Positions 60,349 through 64,000 of a stretch of 64,000 nucleotides of DNA are shown piece by piece (position 1 is the stretch's first letter; the number at the start of each line of letters is the position of its first letter). The notes beneath the pieces are model-generated. The model saw nothing but the letters and a program-made list of their open reading frames with translations. It was not told where the DNA came from and searched no databases. The DNA comes from Acanthococcus lagerstroemiae (lineage: Eukaryota > Arthropoda > Insecta > Hemiptera > Eriococcidae): the NCBI GenBank assembly GCA_031841125.1, contig CM063108.1:43236122-43300121 (forward strand). Direction: 5' to 3'. Made by a program: the position numbers and the translations under genes.

Positions 60349-60768
60349 TTGATATCATATTTGTACATTAGAAGACGTATTCATTTTCAAAGTCAGTACA
60401 GGCGTCTCTTGAGAATTCCATGGACGGCGAGGCGAACGAATAATTCCACTATCAAGAAATTGGATGTATGCACCAGACTGTTCACTATTTGCAATCGGAG
60501 GATCCTGAACATTTTTAGACACATCATCCGCAGATTTTCTGGCAACCTGGAGAAATCGGAGGTCCAAGAAAAAGTCGAGGGTACAAGATTGAGGGATCGC
60601 TTGCTAAAAAACAATGGGTAGACCAGGTCAAGGAGATCTTCGATCAGCAATTGGAACATGCTTTTCGTAGAGCGGTGGACCGGACGGAGTGGAGACTGAT
60701 GGTGGAGAAGATCTGCTGTTCGATCCCAGAGGCTTCAGCCATAAAGCATAAGGACCGATGATGAAATA
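60349..60768 (+). mobile_element. Non-LTR retrotransposon, 3' end
   Basis: Plus strand: RRLLRIPWTARRTNNSTIKK, RRILNIFRHIIRRF, EVQEKVEGTRLRDR, then after a frame break RWVDQVKEIFD and VDRTEWRLMVEKI, followed by a stop and GATGATGAAATAAAAC. This is a standard insect LINE C-terminus. Confidence 0.8.
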
Positions 60769-60886
60769 AAACAGCAATACAAATCGTTCAAAAGTCGAAG
60801 GACTTGAGCGCAGGAAATTCTAACTGATGTGAGTGGCATATTGGTCAAAATTTCTTTTCTGACCGAAACTTGAAGATCCGATTCTC

Positions 60887-60992
60887 CTCCCTATTCTGAC
60901 GCAGACCCATTTAGGGCGTTTCCGGGATAGGGAGTGCGGTGTCCCAGGGCCAATTTGTCATGCGCGCATCGCCATACGCCCCTCTGTCATCG
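60887..60992 (-). mobile_element. Short retroposon, copy 5 (type II, inverted)
   Basis: On the minus strand it starts CGATGACAGAGGGGCG and ends AGAATAGGGAG. ATCCGATT lies near both ends (60876-60883 and 60997-61004), probably a target duplication with a small indel. Stem B here is CTCCCTAT (60927-60934) with ATAGGGAG (60887-60894): both partners changed together relative to copies 3 and 4. Stem A keeps GGGGCGT with ACGCCCT, a G-U pair. Confidence 0.88.
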
Positions 60993-61004
60993 AATTATCC
61001 GATT

Positions 61005-63732
61005 ATATGCAGGACAAGTCCAAAAACTGGATTGATGTTGGTAAAATTCCGGCCTGAAGTTGGCGCTCTTTATAAATCCTGCTGAGCGAGTGCGTGCTAA
61101 CTGATATAAGTGCTTCCCACTGTCATTATTTGCTGCATCTAAATTTCGGTACAATAGAACGATGGGCTTAGATAATTTACGGGTTTACGCCCTGAGGCAC
61201 TTAGATCAGTTTTGGGCCTTTTTCACAGGGACTTAGATTTGTTCAGTATTCAGTCACCTTTTCCTTCTCTTATAACCAGTTCCGTTTCTTTTTTCCATTT
61301 TTTGTGGGTGCAGTAGAAGATTTCTGAATAACACGTTACGCTCTTTATCGAAGCCACTTTGGTGAACCATCCATACGTGGACAGAGTTTTTTGCTTCCTG
61401 AAAAGAAAAAAAAGTTTTTAGCGCTTGAATCTATTAGTATTTCTCTTCTCTGTCATTTACTCATTTAATTACCATCGTGAGAATGAAAAAATTATAGAAA
61501 AACCCAGGATGTTTGGAAGCATAGCCAGTTTTAAGGGGATTTGTTTCACGAATTCGCTTATTCAAAGAAAAGAAAAGCTTGTACGTGAATTTTTTTATGT
61601 TATTCTTTTCATTATTTGTCCTCATTGTGTCCCTCATTATAACGAGGTAAATTTCTAATATTTCGTGCTACAAAGATTTCACTGCATTTCCTTGAAGCTG
61701 ACTTTCACTCCGTTTGTCGTATCGCATACGTCCTGTTGAAAAGGACGTATCTCCTCATTCCCATCCTGTTCATGTTCAAGAATTTTCCCTCGAGTATATT
61801 AAAAATGCAACGATTTAATTCGTCCGGACTGTTGTCGACTTTCGAACTTTTCTCAGCTTTTTTTCATCTCTGGGAAGTGCTTTTTATGGCCAAGGTCAGC
61901 CTATCCGCCTCGAGGGTGATTCTCGTATTTTATCGTTAAACGCAAAAACGTGTGTTTCGAATTACATGTCGAGTCCAGGGAATTGTCCAATGTTCTCATT
62001 TGTACGGCAGAGACGACGACGACGACGTTCATGTCGACAACAACAACGACGAAAATGACGACGCTTTCGTGTAAGATTCGCCATGTGTACAGTAATTAGA
62101 ATGTCTTTGCGTGCGACCTTTCTCTTTATCACGTTCTTTTGGAATACATCGGGCGACTTGTGATTGGAGGGATCCGAGAGGGATGATGTTGTATTTTTCT
62201 TCATAATCTTAGTTCGGCTGCGCTTTTGCGTCGTATCAGTCGGTGTGTTTTCACACAAACGCGTGCGTCTTTGAATAAAGCCTTTAGACTTATAGAAGAA
62301 AGGGCAAAACATGCTCGTTACAGATTTTCCTCTTCATTTTTGGAATCATCAGCATGACTCGATACGCCAACGTGTTTACAGAATGTTCCCTAACAGGAGA
62401 GATTCGTAAGAAACTAACTGAACCTAATTTGATATCCGTATTGTATTTCCTAGGGGGCTCTATCACAGCTCAGTCCCCTCATGGCCCCCTGTCAGCTTTG
62501 TGCATTTCGCTTTCGAACTCTGAGCTACTTCGTGGCCACGAGTGCCGACAAGCTATTTCTCAAGATGCGAAGAACAGGACAGTGCTAGTACAGGAGAGAG
62601 TAGGACTCTTTTCCAAAGAGAAAGATACTTTTTAGTGTAAAAACCAGTTTTTAACAGACAAGAACGAGACAAATGACCCGTATCCCCCCTCAGGGCAAGG
62701 TTATCTATTTGTACTTACAAAATTTTATAAAAATATTCTGCAGGTTGCTTTCCCTGTATGCAAACTACTCGAAAATTTACAACCCTACAGTTCCTAGGAG
62801 CCACCCCCTCTCGCGAGCGAATTTCCTGAGGAACCTCGACCCTGTTCAGCATTCCTTTTTGTTTGTCTCCAGAATTTGAGGACAAAATGGACGAATTCTC
62901 GTCATTGTGAGTCCCCTCAAAATAAGGCAGAGAGCATTTTTACAATATAAAATAAAAAAAAAAAAATGAATTTTCTTGCGAATGTGAGTGAAAAGCTACT
63001 CTGAAAAATCCACCTAGATCAAAAATAAATCCACCCTCAATAATATCCAATTTTTTGTTTTCGACTTCAATATACACTCTGCTCCCCGTGCGGTCTACTT
63101 CACCAAACACTTAATAAAATATTCAAAATGAATGACCTAAAATCATCAACCTAAAAAGAAATTTTTCCGCTATATTCATTTTATCAGTTTGAGTATCTCA
63201 ATGATGATAAATTTTGCCTATTTTGAATTTTATTATTTTATTTTCCCCGGTTTTGTAAGGATTCTGCAAAAAAGCTTTCTCAACGATTTGCATCGAAGGA
63301 TACCTTCTTATTTAAAACTTCCAAGTTGATGGACTTCCCCCCTTGAGCAATCGCTAGCTTTCAAAGGGTGTGCGTGAAGATGACCGAATTACGAAGTAAA
63401 TTTCACCAATCTCCATCGTGAATTTATGAGTTTGGGGCTCCGAATGAGGGTCGGATGCCGAATGTAACAAGATATTTAAATTCAGCAGAGTATGTAGAAA
63501 AGTCTGTTTTGACATTTCATTTAATGTTCTCAACTTATTCCCATAATGTAAAGGGTAAAATTTTGATTTTCAGTTGAAAGCTACATGAAAAATCTCTGCA
63601 ATTTACGAAATCAGCGATCTGAAAGTTTTAAAAACAAGTCAGTTTAGCACAATCGAAGAGGGGAATTTTAATGTTAGAGCACAAATTAGGACAAAATGGA
63701 AAATCAAATACAATCTTTGAAACCAGCGATTC
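61005..63732. other. Intergenic sequence
   Basis: No supportable gene. 61960-62060 has GAC and AAC trinucleotide runs that open a spurious Arg-rich frame on the minus strand (61962-62312). 62354-62635 is open on the plus strand but has no motif or splice context. Confidence 0.35.
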
Positions 63733-64000
63733 CAGGGGCGGGTCAACCCTTTCTGGCGTAGGAAGCAAGATTAAAATTGGCGCCCTCAGAGAGCTCTATC
63801 GGCGCGCACCGCACGCTTTACGCTTCGCGAAGGGAATTTCTTAAGGATGGGGACTTCAAGGAATATGGAAACGCCGATAATGTGAGGCACTATATCGCCC
63901 TGCGTTTGTGTTGATAAAAAAATTTCGCCCCCTGATGGCACCCTTCTCTTCTCCGCGCCCTAAGCAAATTCTTCCCATGCTTACGTGTTAATCCGCCCCT
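63733..64000. mobile_element. hAT-type MITE, right end cut by the window
   Basis: The left end CAGGGGCGGGTCAAC is the near-complement of the last bases of the window (GTTAATCCGCCCCT), so the element should end 1 base beyond. Size about 269 bp, no ORF. The target duplication lies partly outside the window. Confidence 0.7.

Noticed and set aside
61962..62312. 116-codon Arg-rich ORF on the minus strand
   Set aside because: Driven by GAC/AAC trinucleotide runs with no other coding evidence.

Overview
The window is nuclear DNA of an arthropod, almost certainly an insect. It is AT-rich and gene-sparse, its genes are split by GT-AG introns, and it carries an insect-type 7-TM gustatory receptor, a MAP kinase kinase 7 (hemipterous) gene, a eukaryotic tRNA with a Pol III terminator, and many insect-type transposon remnants (R1-, Jockey- and RTE-like LINEs, Gypsy, hAT MITEs, foldbacks, tRNA-SINEs). 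A hemipteran host is plausible but is not shown by the sequence.

Host genes. (1) 78-538 (+): one coding exon for a small secreted, proline/glutamine-rich protein. (2) 16805-24888 (-): an MKK7/hemipterous kinase gene in 11 coding exons. All 10 junctions keep the frame and give 726 aa. (3) 27022-29516 (-): a gustatory-receptor-like gene in 4 exons, 361 aa. (4) 32571-32643 (+): an intact tRNA-Arg(TCG). (5) Weaker candidates: a possible first exon (39964-40072, -) that can be spliced in frame to a possible last exon (33964-34199, -), and an isolated conserved-looking exon at 52723-52892 (-).

Mobile and repetitive DNA makes up most of the rest. From left to right: an R1-like LINE tail (1.8-3.3 kb); half a MITE (6.3 kb) whose full copy lies in the last MKK7 intron (18.6-19.3 kb); a 2.4-kb foldback composite (11.85-14.23 kb) with a perfect 23-bp-arm hairpin inside; a tRNA-SINE with target-site duplication (TSD) (36.25 kb); a LINE at 37.1-38.95 kb hit twice by a short retroposon; a ~93-bp tandem array split by a hAT MITE (40.7-41.85 kb); a Gypsy integrase split by a LINE with a 34-bp TSD (41.9-43.6 kb); a dense mixed-orientation repeat field with a 9-bp minisatellite (48.3-51.2 kb); a Jockey fragment split by a hAT MITE (53.45-54.66 kb); a ~150-bp-period tandem repeat split by another hAT MITE (58.1-59.5 kb); and several LINE 3' ends.

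The most unusual element is a family of ~106-bp retroposons with no visible tRNA or other known Pol III-type head, in five copies (7038, 37955, 38363, 56204 and 60887). Four copies are flanked by TSD-like direct repeats. Three copies contain two complementary segment pairs in A-B-A'-B' order, which is pseudoknot topology. One copy has a paired compensatory change in stem B, so a folded RNA may have been under selection.
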